Below are positions 1-11,900 of a stretch of DNA of 64,000 nucleotides, one piece after another. The translations under genes and the position numbers were made by a program. The first letter of the stretch is position 1. The number at the start of each line of letters is the position of its first letter. The DNA comes from Linnemannia hyalina (taxonomy: Eukaryota > Mortierellomycota > Mortierellomycetes > Mortierellales > Mortierellaceae), in NCBI GenBank assembly GCA_019671135.1, contig JAHRHY010000011.1:1736001-1800000 (forward strand), read 5' to 3'. The notes beneath the pieces are model-generated. The model saw nothing but the letters and a program-made list of their open reading frames with translations, was not told the DNA's origin and searched no databases.

Positions 1-58
1 ATTATGTATGTATGTATTATGTATGTATGAATGTATGTATGTATGTATGTATGTACCC
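1..58. repeat. (ATGT)n microsatellite at window edge
   Basis: The first 58 bases are an imperfect tetranucleotide repeat of TATG/ATGT. It runs off the window edge, so its full length is unknown. No gene overlaps it. Confidence 0.85.
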
Positions 59-462
59 ATGTGGGTGTCCTCCCTCTCTCACAAACGCTCTGAATATTTG
101 TTGATTATCTCGAACCGATCATTCTCTCATTGTGCATCGCAGAATAAGATATCTATATTTTACTTGTACGTTTATTTCACGGGTCCAACCTTGAAAATAA
201 GGAAGGAGGGGGGCAGACAGAGAGTGAAGGGTCCTTGCTCGCTCGCTCGTCACCTAATCATAGTCATCAATCCGTCTTGTGGTGTTGGTTGATCCCCTGC
301 TCCTATCCTCACCTGGAACCCGCCATGGGTATCCAGCACAATGCAGTGTGTATTACACACTTTCCCCATTATCTCTTCCCTTGGTAATACCTTTTTTTGT
401 CAATTTTCCACCCCACAGACTAAGCACATTTATGGTGCTTGAGCATAGCAAACAATCAAAAA

Positions 463-612
463 CAAAAACAAAAACAAACAAACAACAAACAAACAAACAA
501 ACAAACAAACAAACAAACAAACAAACAAACAAACAAACAAACAAACAAACAAACAAACAAACAAACAAACAAACAACAAACAAACAAACAGACAAACAAA
601 ACAACAAAACAA
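463..612. repeat. (CAAA)n microsatellite
   Basis: About 150 bp of nearly perfect CAAA units, with a few CAAAAA and CAA variants at both ends. In translation it gives lysine/asparagine/glutamine/threonine or cysteine/leucine/valine strings in several frames, which explains the long open frames here. None of these is a real protein. Confidence 0.95.
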
Positions 613-2451
613 ATAGCCTTTTCCCCAAAGGGATTGAAGGTGTCCTTGCCTTTGATTTTTCCCTCTTTTGTGTGCTATGTTTTCGGAGCTCTTTCTTCTC
701 TCCTCCTCTTTTACACCCCACTTTTCTCTCTTCAGGTACCTGCCTGGCCGCCATCTGTTTTTGTTCTTTTTTCCTCTCACGCGAGTACGACGGAGAAAGA
801 AACCTCACTGCAAAGAAAGCGTTCATTGAAGAGAGCACCTTCAAACGATCGATCACCGTCAGCAAAAAAGAAACATTCAGGAGCAGATCAACTATAACAA
901 ATGATGGTGATCAGCAGCGAACGAAGGATGGCCCAATTCAATCAGTCTCAACCTGGCAGTGATCGAAGAGAGAACAAGAAAGGATAAGACTGAGGATGAG
1001 GATGGATGGGCACACCACCACTGCCCCTGACAAAGAAGTCAATTTAATGAGAAGTAATGGACATACTACCTTTTGGCCCTATGGCCCCTTTTTCTCTCCT
1101 GTTCGCCTTGCCAGGGTACAGTAGATCATGGGCTGATCGGGTACTCTCCCTCTCTCCCTGTGCCCTCCCAATGCGATCAATCAAAAGGCTGTACTACATA
1201 GAATGGGATAGGATAGGATTTGGATTATGATGAAGCATGGGTAATCCCTTCCCTCCATTGGCGCTCGACTCTCACTCGCCAAGTTTCTTACTTTGTCACA
1301 CACTTAGCTTTTCTCTTCTCTCCCCTGAGGGGAGGGGCCCTCGACGACCCTCGGATATCCTCACCCGCAGACACAACATTTTTTGCCTGCAAGATGACTC
1401 CATTCCTGATCAAGCTTTCATTCCATCCACCGCGATAAAAAAAGGGCTAAACTAGTTTTTTATTTTCTCTCCTTTCCATCTTTCTTTTCGCTCACTCACA
1501 ACTCACAACTCATCTTGACACACTGCATTCCACTTCGTCTTTTCACCTCTCATACAAGAAGACAACCAATCATGCCCCAAGAGGAAAACGGCCAAAAAAA
1601 CCCCGTCATGGAGAATATTTTTCAAACAGCGATGCTACTTTACCATTTCTTGTGTAGAGTATCTGCCCTCTAGGCTTTTCTTAGTTATTTTTCTGCCATG
1701 GTTCCTTTTCGGTGACTTTCTTTTTTTTCCTGCAACAGAGTGGGTACCCAATCATCGACGAACCACAAACAGACAAAGAGAACAAAAAATTGCCCCGGAC
1801 AGGTGCGAGGGAATGGGGGGTATTCCAGCCTTACAGGGCGTATATATGAGACATGGAGCCGGAAGGGCCGCCATGTAACATTTGATGTTGGGCGGAAGCC
1901 AAAACGGCTTTTTTTTTCCTTCCTCCTTTCCTCTTTTCTCCTTTCTTATAGGCCGATAGGAGGAGCATCATCGTTATGACAAGTGACAAGTGGGGGAGCA
2001 GTATGGGTAGGCTCCTATGAGACATTTTTTTTTGTTAACCCCATTGGAGTGTACTTTTTCTAAATGCCAGTGCATCAATTATTTCCTATACGGCAAGGAA
2101 ATAAAGATAGAGACAGAGGCTCTTCTAATCCTGTGTCCATCTTCCGACTGTCCACTATCCCTTGCCTTCACATTAAGCAAAGGAAAATGATCATGCAAAC
2201 CTACGCTGCATGGAGGCCTTGTCCTTTTAGCTCGGCATCCTTTAGCTTGTAATGACGTGGCCAACAGATTTGTCTATACCAATGTTGAGCGGGGATGTGA
2301 CCGGAGGACAGATAGCCTTCAGTCTAAAGCCCTCCAAGAACCAGGTTGCACCTTTAGACTGTTGGATTCATGCAGTGAAGCTGCAGCAACGGAGGAATGG
2401 AGCTCATTGTTAAACCAACGGTTCTCCTTTAGATATAAACGTGGTCAATAG

Positions 2452-3673
2452 ATGCTGGTTAGGTTCAACGTCGGTGCTGCCTTCAGGCATCTGCAGGAAG
2501 ACGCGGTCCTATTCATCAACGAAGAGAGCATCAAGGTGTCAGTGAAGATGATGTTGTAAGTCTCACAGTACAGTCTCATAACCCCGCAAATATAGCACAT
2601 GTACATCATCATGCGGCGATTTTGCTAAACACTCCTATTATTCTATGTCAGAGAGATAGGTCAGCAAACTCAATCTGGGATACCTCCGAACGTCTACCAG
2701 GAATGCCCGCCAACAACCATCGCATCATCCTATCTGAGATCAAGCCAGCAGTGGTTCGACTTTCCAGTGAGCACGCTCGTCTGTTCCTGGACCTATCATA
2801 TGAGCTTGCCACAACCTGTCGCGTGCGACCTCGAACTCTGGAGACAGATGAAGAAGGGGACCAGTTGCTACTCTTCCAGGATCTGTGAGTGCCTCCATTT
2901 TGCGTTTTCCAGTCAACCAGATGAAAAGGCCAATAAGCCAATTTAGTACCGCTACAAACCGCCGCTCATACATTTATTATCTTCATTTTTTAAGCTCCAA
3001 GAAGCTTCTACTGTTAGCGCTCTCCTCTGTTGCAAAAAAAAAAAAAAAGATAAGCGCTGATTTCGATGGTTGTTTGAGATACATCTGCCCTCGGGCAGCA
3101 TTTCGATGGCGCATCATCAATGATGGACAGCGCATTTTGGCTTTAAGTCATCAAATGTCAAGGTTTGAACTCCCAAATGAGGACACGTACTCGCACGGCG
3201 CACTTGACTCTCTGTTGTCATTTTTTTTTCATCGGATTCCGAGTACTGTCTCTGGTGGGCCAATCGCCCCTCACCAGGGTCTCGAGAGCGAAAGGGGGTG
3301 AAGGAGGCCAACTACATCCGGTACAAGTGGGCACCGACGTCGTTGGCCAAGGATACTATCGATCTGCACCTGCGTGAGCGGCGCACTATCACATCGATCT
3401 ATTGCCTGCAGGTCTTTGGTAAGTGAGAGAACATCGGAACTGGATCAAGCTGTTTTTTCTCACTGTATCGTTCTCTGTAGTAATGATTGTTGGCACTGTC
3501 CGTTTGACCGCCTAGGATATCAACTGACCGTTTACTAGCTTCGCTTTCAGGCAAGTACTGGATACCTACCGCGCGATAAGAACGACACCCACTGCTTGAT
3601 TCGCTGCATGGAGCTTAATGAGGAAGGAGAGAAAGAGCCGACATCGAAGGATCAAAAAGTAACGTCGCTATGA
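2452..3673 (+). CDS. Hypothetical spliced gene, 197 aa, function unknown
   Basis: Proposed exons are 2452-2555, 2652-2884, 3278-3411 and 3551-3673, giving 594 coding bases with matching phases at every junction and a TGA stop. The product starts MLVRFNVGAAFRHLQ, contains a middle segment with WFDFPVSTLVCSWTYHM, and ends in an acidic/lysine-rich tail (EEGEKEPTSKDQ). I do not recognise any domain. The amino-acid mix is protein-like (aromatics and charged residues well spread, no low-complexity runs), unlike the shadow frames around it. Weak points are the 393 bp intron 2 and the donor of intron 3 (CAG|GTCTTT), which is not the usual GTAAGT type. A missing exon or a decayed gene copy is possible. 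No signal peptide or membrane segment is seen. Confidence 0.35.
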
Positions 3674-5241
3674 ACGCTTGGCCGCCAAAAGCCAGTTATC
3701 CCAGTCTAGGATTTTCTAGAACTTTCCTAGAACTTTGGAAATAATTGATGGACTCTTGGCAAGTCTCGCTCTCCTCCCTAACCTTTTAACCAAGATCCCA
3801 TGACTTTTATGTATGTGCTCAATGCTGTCGCTTACTCCGTTTAAACAAAAGACACATGATATTCATACTATTCTATTACTTTCGAAAACATAGTTACAGC
3901 CATAATAAATAACCCTCTGTAACTCTATAAAATATATATTAGTGATGTCACTGAGCATCTCGTCTGAACCGAGCGTGGAAAAGTAAACCATCGATCCTTT
4001 CCAGGGGGGGACGGGGAGCGGACTGGGTAACAGGCAACCAAACAAATCTCCTTATGGAAGGTATCAGAAGATTTCTCCCCGGAAGAAGCGGAAAAGAATG
4101 GGAAAAGGTACCTGACTGGTTCCCGGAGTGTGAATGTCAATCTAATTTGTGCAAGTTTGACTTTGCTCGAGTAAGCCCATTGCTACTTTATGACCATCGG
4201 CTCTTGTACTTTGTTATATCATGAGGTATTAATATCATTTTAATTATTGTTGTACTTTGCCCCGTTTCTCTTTTCAAGACCTTATGCATAACCATGAACA
4301 GTAGTAGTAGCCATGGCATATGATTGTCAGTCGAGTTTTTGATTCTCAAGTAGGCCCCATTGCAGCTTCTGCAAGTTTTTTCGGCACTCAGTTCTTTCCT
4401 TCTTTACAAGTTCGTGGTGAAAAGGGTGTGCTGATAATTGAGATGATGGAGGGTATGTAGGTCGATAGAGAGGGGAGTGGGGTGGAGAGAAGAGAGGATT
4501 AAGAAGAAGAAGAAAGTGGGAGATAAAGAGAGGGTTCCACATTCACTATCTTGAGGGGCAAGACCGCCGTTGCTGAATGTGATAACGTCCCAAAAATTTC
4601 CCTGTTTCAATTGTTCCCCTTTGGATCTTTCAGTTAGGCACTGGGTATTCCATTCCACAGATGCAGACCTAACTAATCTACCCTCCTTTCTTTCTCTAAA
4701 CAACCCTCGGTTCAATTTCACATTTCGCCTCTGCCAATATTATTTTTTTTGCTTTCCAAGAACTCGTGCGTACGTAGCTCTTTAGGTAGCCCAGAAAAAA
4801 TAAAGGGTATAAAGGCGAGGGACCCCGATCCCCGTTCACATGTAACAGGATTTCCACTTTATTGGGTAAAAATAAACGCTGGTAACGAGTTATTGTTTGC
4901 TACGACCCTGACTTGCCACAACTTCTGGGTTTGCGCCCTTTTCACCATTAAGCCCTGAACCCTTCGTCTCGGTTTTAGTACCACGCGTTCGCTCCACTGA
5001 GACAAAAGTATTAGATATGGTGCTATCGCCAAATGATTGTGTATGCTTTTATTTATGGATATATATCAGAGAAGAAAGATGAAAAAGTATAAGATTAAAG
5101 TAGCCACGAGAACTCGGAACCGGGGGAAGAAACGAAACGAGGCAAAGAACAAGAAAACGGTAGAAGAAAGAGTTTGAAAAATATGATACATGATCTCCAT
5201 GGACGAAACCCGTAGCCTGGAAAAAAAAAAATTGCTGATCC
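3674..5241. other. Intergenic region with SINE-like relic
   Basis: This lies between the convergent orphan gene and the amino-acid transporter. No protein gene is supportable. It holds the tRNA-like promoter boxes described at 4748-5010 and, on the minus strand, a possible poly(A) signal (AATAAA, complement of 5048-5053) about 190 bases past the transporter stop codon. Confidence 0.6.
4748..5010 (-). mobile_element. Possible tRNA-derived SINE relic
   Basis: On the minus strand the complement of 4994-5004 reads TGTCTCAGTGG, one mismatch from the RNA polymerase III A-box consensus TGGCNNAGTGG. Thirty-two bases further on, the complement of 4951-4961 reads GGTTCAGGGCT, a B-box-like sequence with about three mismatches. 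Order and spacing suit a tRNA, but the acceptor and anticodon stems do not fold cleanly, so it is not a working tRNA gene. A tRNA head followed by about 200 bp of unrelated body and an A-rich end on the minus strand (complement of 4741-4750) fits a decayed SINE. Ends are approximate. It could also be chance similarity. Confidence 0.3.
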
Positions 5242-7647
5242 TTACGTATGCCTGAAATCTGCAACAAGGTGCCTAACCGCATCTACAGTCCCTAGGACAA
5301 GCGCAACCATCCCAACAATAAGCACAAACACTGCCCACGCCTTTGTCCACCACCCCGCTCTCTCCAGACCTCCCAACTTGTAATAGAAAATAATCGGCAT
5401 CACAAACACTAGCAGGCACTGTGTCAATGAACCCAAGAGATCCATCACGTCGCCGAAATAGGGGACTACACCTGCGATAAGACCTGTGAAGAACATGACG
5501 AATGTTCGGGGGACGGCGCGTTTTAGGAACTGGGTTTGGGAGGAACCTTTGGTGAAGGTTGGGAGGCGTTCGGCGATTGAATGCTCGATCATCATGGAGA
5601 GGGATGTTAGGAGGATGGGTGCTGCGAGGAGGACGTGGATTGTGATTAGCGAGTTTGCTGTTATCGATAAGCCTCCTACAGGTCGTGAATAGAAAAAAAA
5701 AATAGTTAGCATGGCCGCTTTCAGGTGACATGGTCATCACTGAAACGCGAAAAAGAGTATTAGATGATATACAGTACCTGAGGGCAGGTTCCGAAGGATA
5801 GGACTCAAAGTCTCATGTCCAAACGCCGCATAACCTGCAAAGGCAATCGAGATATACATCACAAAGCAAACCATCAACGCCGACCAGAGGGCCTTTGTCC
5901 ACTGGCGAGGGTACCGCATCGACTGTTCAACATGTGGATAGATCACATTGCCTCCATACGCGAACGAGATGGTGGCCAGAGCTAGAGGTAGCTTTGCCCA
6001 GTTGACCAGTTTGTGGGTGGCGGTGACGGTTGCGGCGGTGTGGGAGAGGAGCATCTTGACCGACATCCCGACCGTGATGCTTACTACTCCGATCGTCGCA
6101 CATGCACCCAGAATGCTATTTTTATTGAGTTGCAATCCCGAATGGTGGTAGGAAAGGAGAAAGGGAGGACGGTGAGTGGGTCGAGTGTGAGTCGAGTGTG
6201 AACACAAGCGCCGGTGCGCATCCCGAGAGGGGGACCAAGAAGGGATAATAATTTTTTCCGATCCAAATAAAGTTCTCATCATCCTCTCCACCCCTTCCTC
6301 TTCTTCTTCCACACCCATGTTATAGCCAAACGGCCATTCTCCACCCAGTCAAACTTACCTCAGTAGAGCAATCTCCTTCATAGACTTGGTACATATAAGA
6401 CAGACCCACACAAAAGTCGTACACGCCATGACGTAGTAATACATAGGGGTATCCACATGTGCGTACTCTCGCGTCATGGCCTCAATCAACGTCGCAGACA
6501 GGATCACGTATAGTACTGCGCATCCAAACAGGTTAACGATAACGACTGTGAATGCGAAGTGGTGTCCGATTGTGCCATAGGCGTCCCGTGCTATCTCTTG
6601 GTATGATTCTCTGCGCTTGTTCCTATTTTGCATGCAGAATGTGAGGGTTGAGATGGTATTATTAGAAGCACGCGTTTCTCTTGAAGAGAGTTTTGATTTC
6701 TGTGTCGTTGGTTGGGATGATAATTTTTCGTGTACGTTCTGCACAAACGATCCATCAACAGCATTAATGCCGTTAGCACTAAGGAAAGAAGGGTCCAGAT
6801 TATTCAAATGCCCATCCCTCGAAAACCCAAAACACCAAAAAAAAAGTTTCATGTCCAATGCTCCTTGTCAGTCCTGACTTTGTCGGCTGTATCGTAAGTC
6901 CTAAACTCCATTCTTCACACTGTGCTCCTCCGAATACACGGCAACTTACGTTTTGAGGTACAGACACTTGATAAGAATATGGCCCGTGTAGGTCGACATG
7001 ATGAGGGCAAGGACGATCAGCCCAGACCCTAACCAGCCCGCCTCGGCCACCGCCCTGGGCATCCCCAACGTCCCCGTTCCTCCAATCACGCACCTAACAA
7101 GGTCGTAACAACAATGAGCAAAAGGTAGTTAGCAGATGCGGCTTTTTACAACCAATGGCGAACCTTTTTTTTTCGATCCTTTGCCTCGTTTACTTTTGCG
7201 TGAACACATTGAGAGAAAATGGTTGTCTTACACGAGCCCAGCAATGGTCTTGAAGGTACTCACGCCACCAACACGTTCATCCGTCATACTCGACACCGTC
7301 CTCCCGTCCCCATCACTACTCCCTCCACCAACCTCCAACGATTCTTCACCTCCCATCTGTCGCAGCTTCTCCTCCCTTCCCGAGGATCCATCATCGCTCA
7401 TGAACAGTTGCTCTTCCCCCTCCTTCTTCGAGGACCCAGAGACGTTAGACTCGACCATCGTCGACGTAGACTCAAACGTAGCCGCGGATTCTCGACGAGA
7501 GAACTCGCTCTGTCTCCATCCTTGGTTGGAGTTATTGTCGGTTGATGATGATGATGCTAGTGGTCCTGATCCTGATGGTGGTGGTAGTGATAGTGGACCA
7601 GTTGGTGAGGCGTCGGTGGTAGGCAGCATCCTGTCGTAGCCTTCCAT
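5242..7647 (-). CDS. Vacuolar-type amino-acid transporter (Aa_trans/AVT family)
   Basis: Five exons (7647-7232, 7093-6950, 6622-6359, 6115-5778, 5675-5242) join in phase to 1596 bases, 531 aa. Residues 1 to about 135 are a serine/glycine-rich cytosolic tail. The rest is a multi-span membrane protein of the amino acid/auxin permease superfamily. The first segment begins with the family motif around IGGTGTLGMPRAVAEAGW, where a GxGxLxxP-type stretch lines the substrate site. Later hydrophobic spans include FAFTVVIVNLFGCAVLYVIL, SFAYGGNVIYPHVEQSMR (a conserved re-entrant region) and the C-terminal FVLIVGMVALVLGTVDAVRH. By family knowledge it exchanges neutral amino acids across the vacuolar or lysosomal membrane, driven by protons. 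The long N-terminal tail resembles yeast AVT1/AVT3-type proteins; I cannot say which subfamily. Nearest gene in the same direction is the kinase upstream at 8902. Confidence 0.88.
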
Positions 7648-8901
7648 CCCGAAAAGTGTCTTCTTGAGGGGTGCTTAGTCCTGCGAATTACGAGACGGAA
7701 AAAAAAAGAACGCAATAAAGAAAATGAGGGCAAAAAAAAGGGAAGGACAAGGAAAAGGGAGAGAAGCTGCTATCTAAAAATGGAACAAGGCTAATTCGGA
7801 AGAATGATTCCAAGGGAAAGGGATGGGCTTAGCAATCGAACAAAAAAAAATAAGGATAGACTGAGAAAGAGAAGAACTGTGTCTACGTAGACAAGGGCTA
7901 CCCGAAAAAAAAGAAAGAGAATGAATGGAGGCAAAGATGAGATCTTCCGTTGGATGTGCAATGGCAGGGGTGGTAGAAATAAAAAAAGAAAAGAAAGGAA
8001 GAGGATGAAGGAAAAAGACGGTAGAAAGTAAAGGAGGGCGAAGAACAAAAAAAGATTACAAAGTGATGGGAATTAACTGAATTATTTTATTTGCGAAGAG
8101 ACAAAAAAAAAAAAAAAAAAAAGGTAAACGCGTTTCGCGTCGAACGCCAATCAATTTCAGCACAGCAAGCACTAAAGAAAGTCATCTGGACAAGTTAAAC
8201 AAAGGCGTTCACTTTTCGGACGATGCATCACCCCGAATGGAAAGAATGCACTAGCGCGGCCCCTTACCCCCCCCCCCCCCCATCATCGGTCCAACCCCCA
8301 CACCTCTTCAATCCTCCGATGGTTTATAAAAGTTTTCGTGCTCGGTACTTATTTTTCTGCAACGCCAAAGAAAAATCGCGTTCCCACAAACAACGGAGAA
8401 AAACCTTTCACATGTAGAACATCATCTACTATGTTGCGATTCATTATTCCCCTTCCTGTTTCAGTCCACCCATTTCATTCTCTACACACATCAAAATTAA
8501 CATTCACATCGCGCCTGCCTTACCTGCCTTGCCTGCTTGTCCCTTTCACAAAAGGTTCAAGTATGAATTAGTATTGCATATCAGGCTTTAGCATCAAACA
8601 AAAAAAGTCGCATGCGAGCAAAAGGGACAGAATGGAGACTTTATGTTAAGGAGTAATGTACACGCGTTTATTTCATGAGATGGATGAAAGTATATGCAAG
8701 AGGGTGAGTTGTAATAGGGTAGGCATAATGCGTCATACAATGGCTGGATAAAAACGACGAAAACAAAAGGGAGAATGGTGGTGAAGCAAATCATTAAGGG
8801 CAGGGTGTAAAAAAAGGAATGGGCGTTGCAGAAAAGCAGAGAATGGACATTCAAAATATGAAGTTACAAACAAGAAATACAAGAAAGGCAAAAAGGTGGG
8901 C
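7648..8901. other. Intergenic region upstream of transporter
   Basis: Upstream region of the minus-strand transporter and downstream of the minus-strand kinase. It is rich in A tracts (for example 8104-8122) and has a C tract near 8269-8281. No gene is supportable. Minus-strand reading frames here are phenylalanine/leucine/serine-rich shadows of purine-rich DNA. Confidence 0.6.
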
Positions 8902-11900
8902 TTAGTGGTCGCGGCTGCGGACCCACTCTGGTGGATCGCCAACAGACATGGTGAGGGGGTCGACCAGTCCATGGTAGCTCTCGTAGACAGTGTAGTCGAA
9001 CGTCAAGAACTCGCGGTCGATCATCGCCATCTGGTGGGAAAATTTTTCCTTCTTGGACATGTTGGCCGAGGCGGTTGCGTCCTTGGGGTCACTGCCGATC
9101 GGTGCTGCCTTGGCTGCTGCGACCTCGGTGGCTGCAACGAGCAATGGTGAAACCTGGCGTTGCATGGGAACTTGTTGCTGGTTGTACTGTTGTTGGTGGT
9201 GCTGGTAGTGCTGGTGTTGTGGTGGTATGTGTTTGTGTTGACTCCGTGATGGGAGAGGATGGGGTAATGAACTGGGTGCACCGATGGATGACGACGACGA
9301 TGTGGACGTTGACGTAAACTGTTGTTGCTGTTGCCTCTGCTGGTACTGCTGCTGGATTAGTTGGGATGCCGATCCAGGATAGCTCTTGCCCATCATGTCA
9401 TCCTCCACGCAATAGGCTGCCTTCCTTCCTGGACTCTTGGCCGGCACAGGTCCTCCAGAAGATCCCTTATAAGACGACGACACATAGGTACCGTTCGACG
9501 AAGGAATCGCTGGCTTGGAGAGATAGATGGCAGTGACGCCCTGCCCAGGAGTTCCTGATGTCGAGTAGCTGTATCCAGTCGAGGTGCTTCCACTCTGTAC
9601 GCCTCCGCCCGCGGTGGTGATGGAGTGTCCGCCCTTGTGATTGCTGCTGCTATCGAGAGAGTGCTTATTGCCGTTGGTGGCCTGGCTCAACTGGGTCGGG
9701 TTCAGGGGAAGGCCTTGGCTGGGTGGAGGAGGCAAGGATGTGCCCGCATGCTGCCGACTGTATCCGCCGTTTTGATAGAGCTGAGGGTGGTGCATGTTTC
9801 GTGCAGAATGGGCCGAAGCAGACGGAGGTGGGAGAGCCGGGAACTGCAAAGGTACGTTGGCAGGTATAGGCATCGTCCCCCGTCCTCCTGATCCGTTCAC
9901 ATGCTCTCCTTGCGCATACTGTCCATGATGGTTGCTGTTGTACTGTTGCGGCATAGCAGGTTGTTGAGATAGATGGATCTGGCTGCTGCTATTGTTGCCC
10001 GAGCTGCTCTCGCTATCGACCTTGTTCCCAACAGAGGCCCCGCCTCCGAGATAGATCTTGGATCGCTTCTTGGCCAGCTTCTTGCTCGAGTGCTTCTCCA
10101 GCTTCTGAGGGAACGTCCCATTCTCCTTGATGTTGTTCTGCACAACATAATAGTCGTCCAAGGCCAAGGAGCTCATGGTCAGTTCAGCCGCCGCTGCTGC
10201 TAATGCTTCTTGCTGTTGTTCGGCCTTGATGCGTGCATTCTCCTCCTTGATTGCCTTGTCCTTCTCCTTCTGCATCCTCTGGGCGCGTTTCCGTGTAGAG
10301 CGGTAGGTCAGGGGGTCGTCGTCCAGGAGAAGCTCCTCCAAGTCGTAGGTGGCGTCAAAGTTAACGTTCTCGGACGAGGGTTGGAATTTGGGCGTCAGCT
10401 GCTTGGTCTCCAACATGTACCACCAATTGTCGGGGTTGGTTTGGTATGCTCCTGCCTGGAAGAATGGGTGTTGACGGATGCCCTCCATGCCTCCCTTAAT
10501 GCCCAGTCTTTCCTTTGGGTCTCTTGTCAAGAACTATACGAGAAAGAGGAAATAGGGAATGAGATAACGAACATAAAGAGAGAGAAAATGTGTGAGTAAA
10601 TATTACGGCATAACGTTATGGCCATCATGGAGGCTGCAAGAAAAAGTGACCCAAGTTCATGCTGTACGATAATCATTTCACATAAAATGGCAGACGTGGG
10701 TGACTGCATATTTTTCACGTACCCCCCGCATGGCAGAGATGCACTCTTTGGAGAGACCCTCCTTCTCTGGGAACTCAATTGTCTGGGTGGGGATAGCTTT
10801 CTTGAGGTCGGAGATGGTGTCGGTTTGGAAAGGCCGCTTGTTGTAGATGCACTCGTAAAAGAGGACGCCAATGGCCCACCAATCGACACTGGTGGCATAT
10901 CCATGCCGTCCAAAGACCTCAGGAGCCATATAGGCGACAGTACCCGATTGCGACGTCAGGAAGGGCTTCTCAGCTGTGAGCTTGCATCCAATGTTGAAGT
11001 CGGTTAGATGAGCGTGGCCCTTCTCGTCCAGGAGTACGTTGTCGGGTTTGATATCCCGATGCACGATCGCTTGTGAATGGAGATGTGTCAATGCTGAGCA
11101 AAGCTCTGCAATCCAGAACCGGACCACGTCCTCTCCGAACTGCTTCCTGTTCAAGTGGAAACGCAAATCACCTCCCATCCTGTTTGTGTTGAGTGATAGA
11201 GAAAAAAGAAGTATCCATTCAAGATTGTCGAGGGGCCATGCGGTGGGAGAGTGTGAGCGGGAGCAAGAGAGAAAGAATAAAAAAATAGAGAGCATTGAGT
11301 TAGCATGTGTAAATGTTTGTTTGCTACCCACGACCCAAAAAAAAAGTACATGTCACACCCCCCTCACAAAAAAAAATTATGTCTGAGCCATTGCCTATCC
11401 CATTCCAGTCACCGGCAACGATCGCGTTTTTGCGAAAACGTGGTACTTCTCAAGAAGGTTGGGGGATAGGCAGGATAAGGGGGGGTAAAGGGGTGAAGGA
11501 GAAAGGAGCAAGGGGGGAGGGAAGAAGAAAAAGCCCGATCGAAAAAATGCGGTCTGTGACAAGAGTCAATTGGACTTACATGAGGTCCATACACATGTAC
11601 ATGTACTCGTCGTCTTGAAACGCAAAGCGCATGTTGACGACGAACGCGTGGTCAAGAGTCTCCAGGATTTGTCGCTCTCGTAGGATATTCCGTACGGCAT
11701 CCATTCGTATCACTTGAGCCTTGGAGATATACTTGAGGGCATACACCTTGCCCGTGCCGCGCCGCTCGACCATACGGACCTATGTTGTATGTATTTGATC
11801 ATACGAGTAAGAGAGGGTTAGCATTATAGAGTGTTGTGGTACAAACAATAAAATAATAATAATATCGTTCACAATGGTGTCTGTCGTCAGCAGCCAAGGG

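Larger units (their letters stand above)
1..2451. other. Non-coding, repeat-rich region
   Basis: I see no supportable gene here. The region holds the edge ATGT repeat, a long CAAA repeat (about 463-612), CT-rich and T-rich patches and short shadow reading frames with biased, low-complexity translations. The 3' part could be the 5' flank of the small spliced gene that starts at 2452. An in-frame TAG directly precedes that ATG, so the frame does not extend leftwards without another intron. Confidence 0.6.

Noticed and set aside
439..962. Long frames of NKQT/CLFV repeats
   Set aside because: Produced by the CAAA microsatellite read in each frame and strand.
2885..3277. Extra exon inside the large intron of the orphan gene
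   Set aside because: The flanking exons already join in phase, and no internal segment had both good splice sites and a continuing frame.
4948..5010. Intact tRNA gene
   Set aside because: Pol III boxes are suggestive, but no complete cloverleaf can be drawn.
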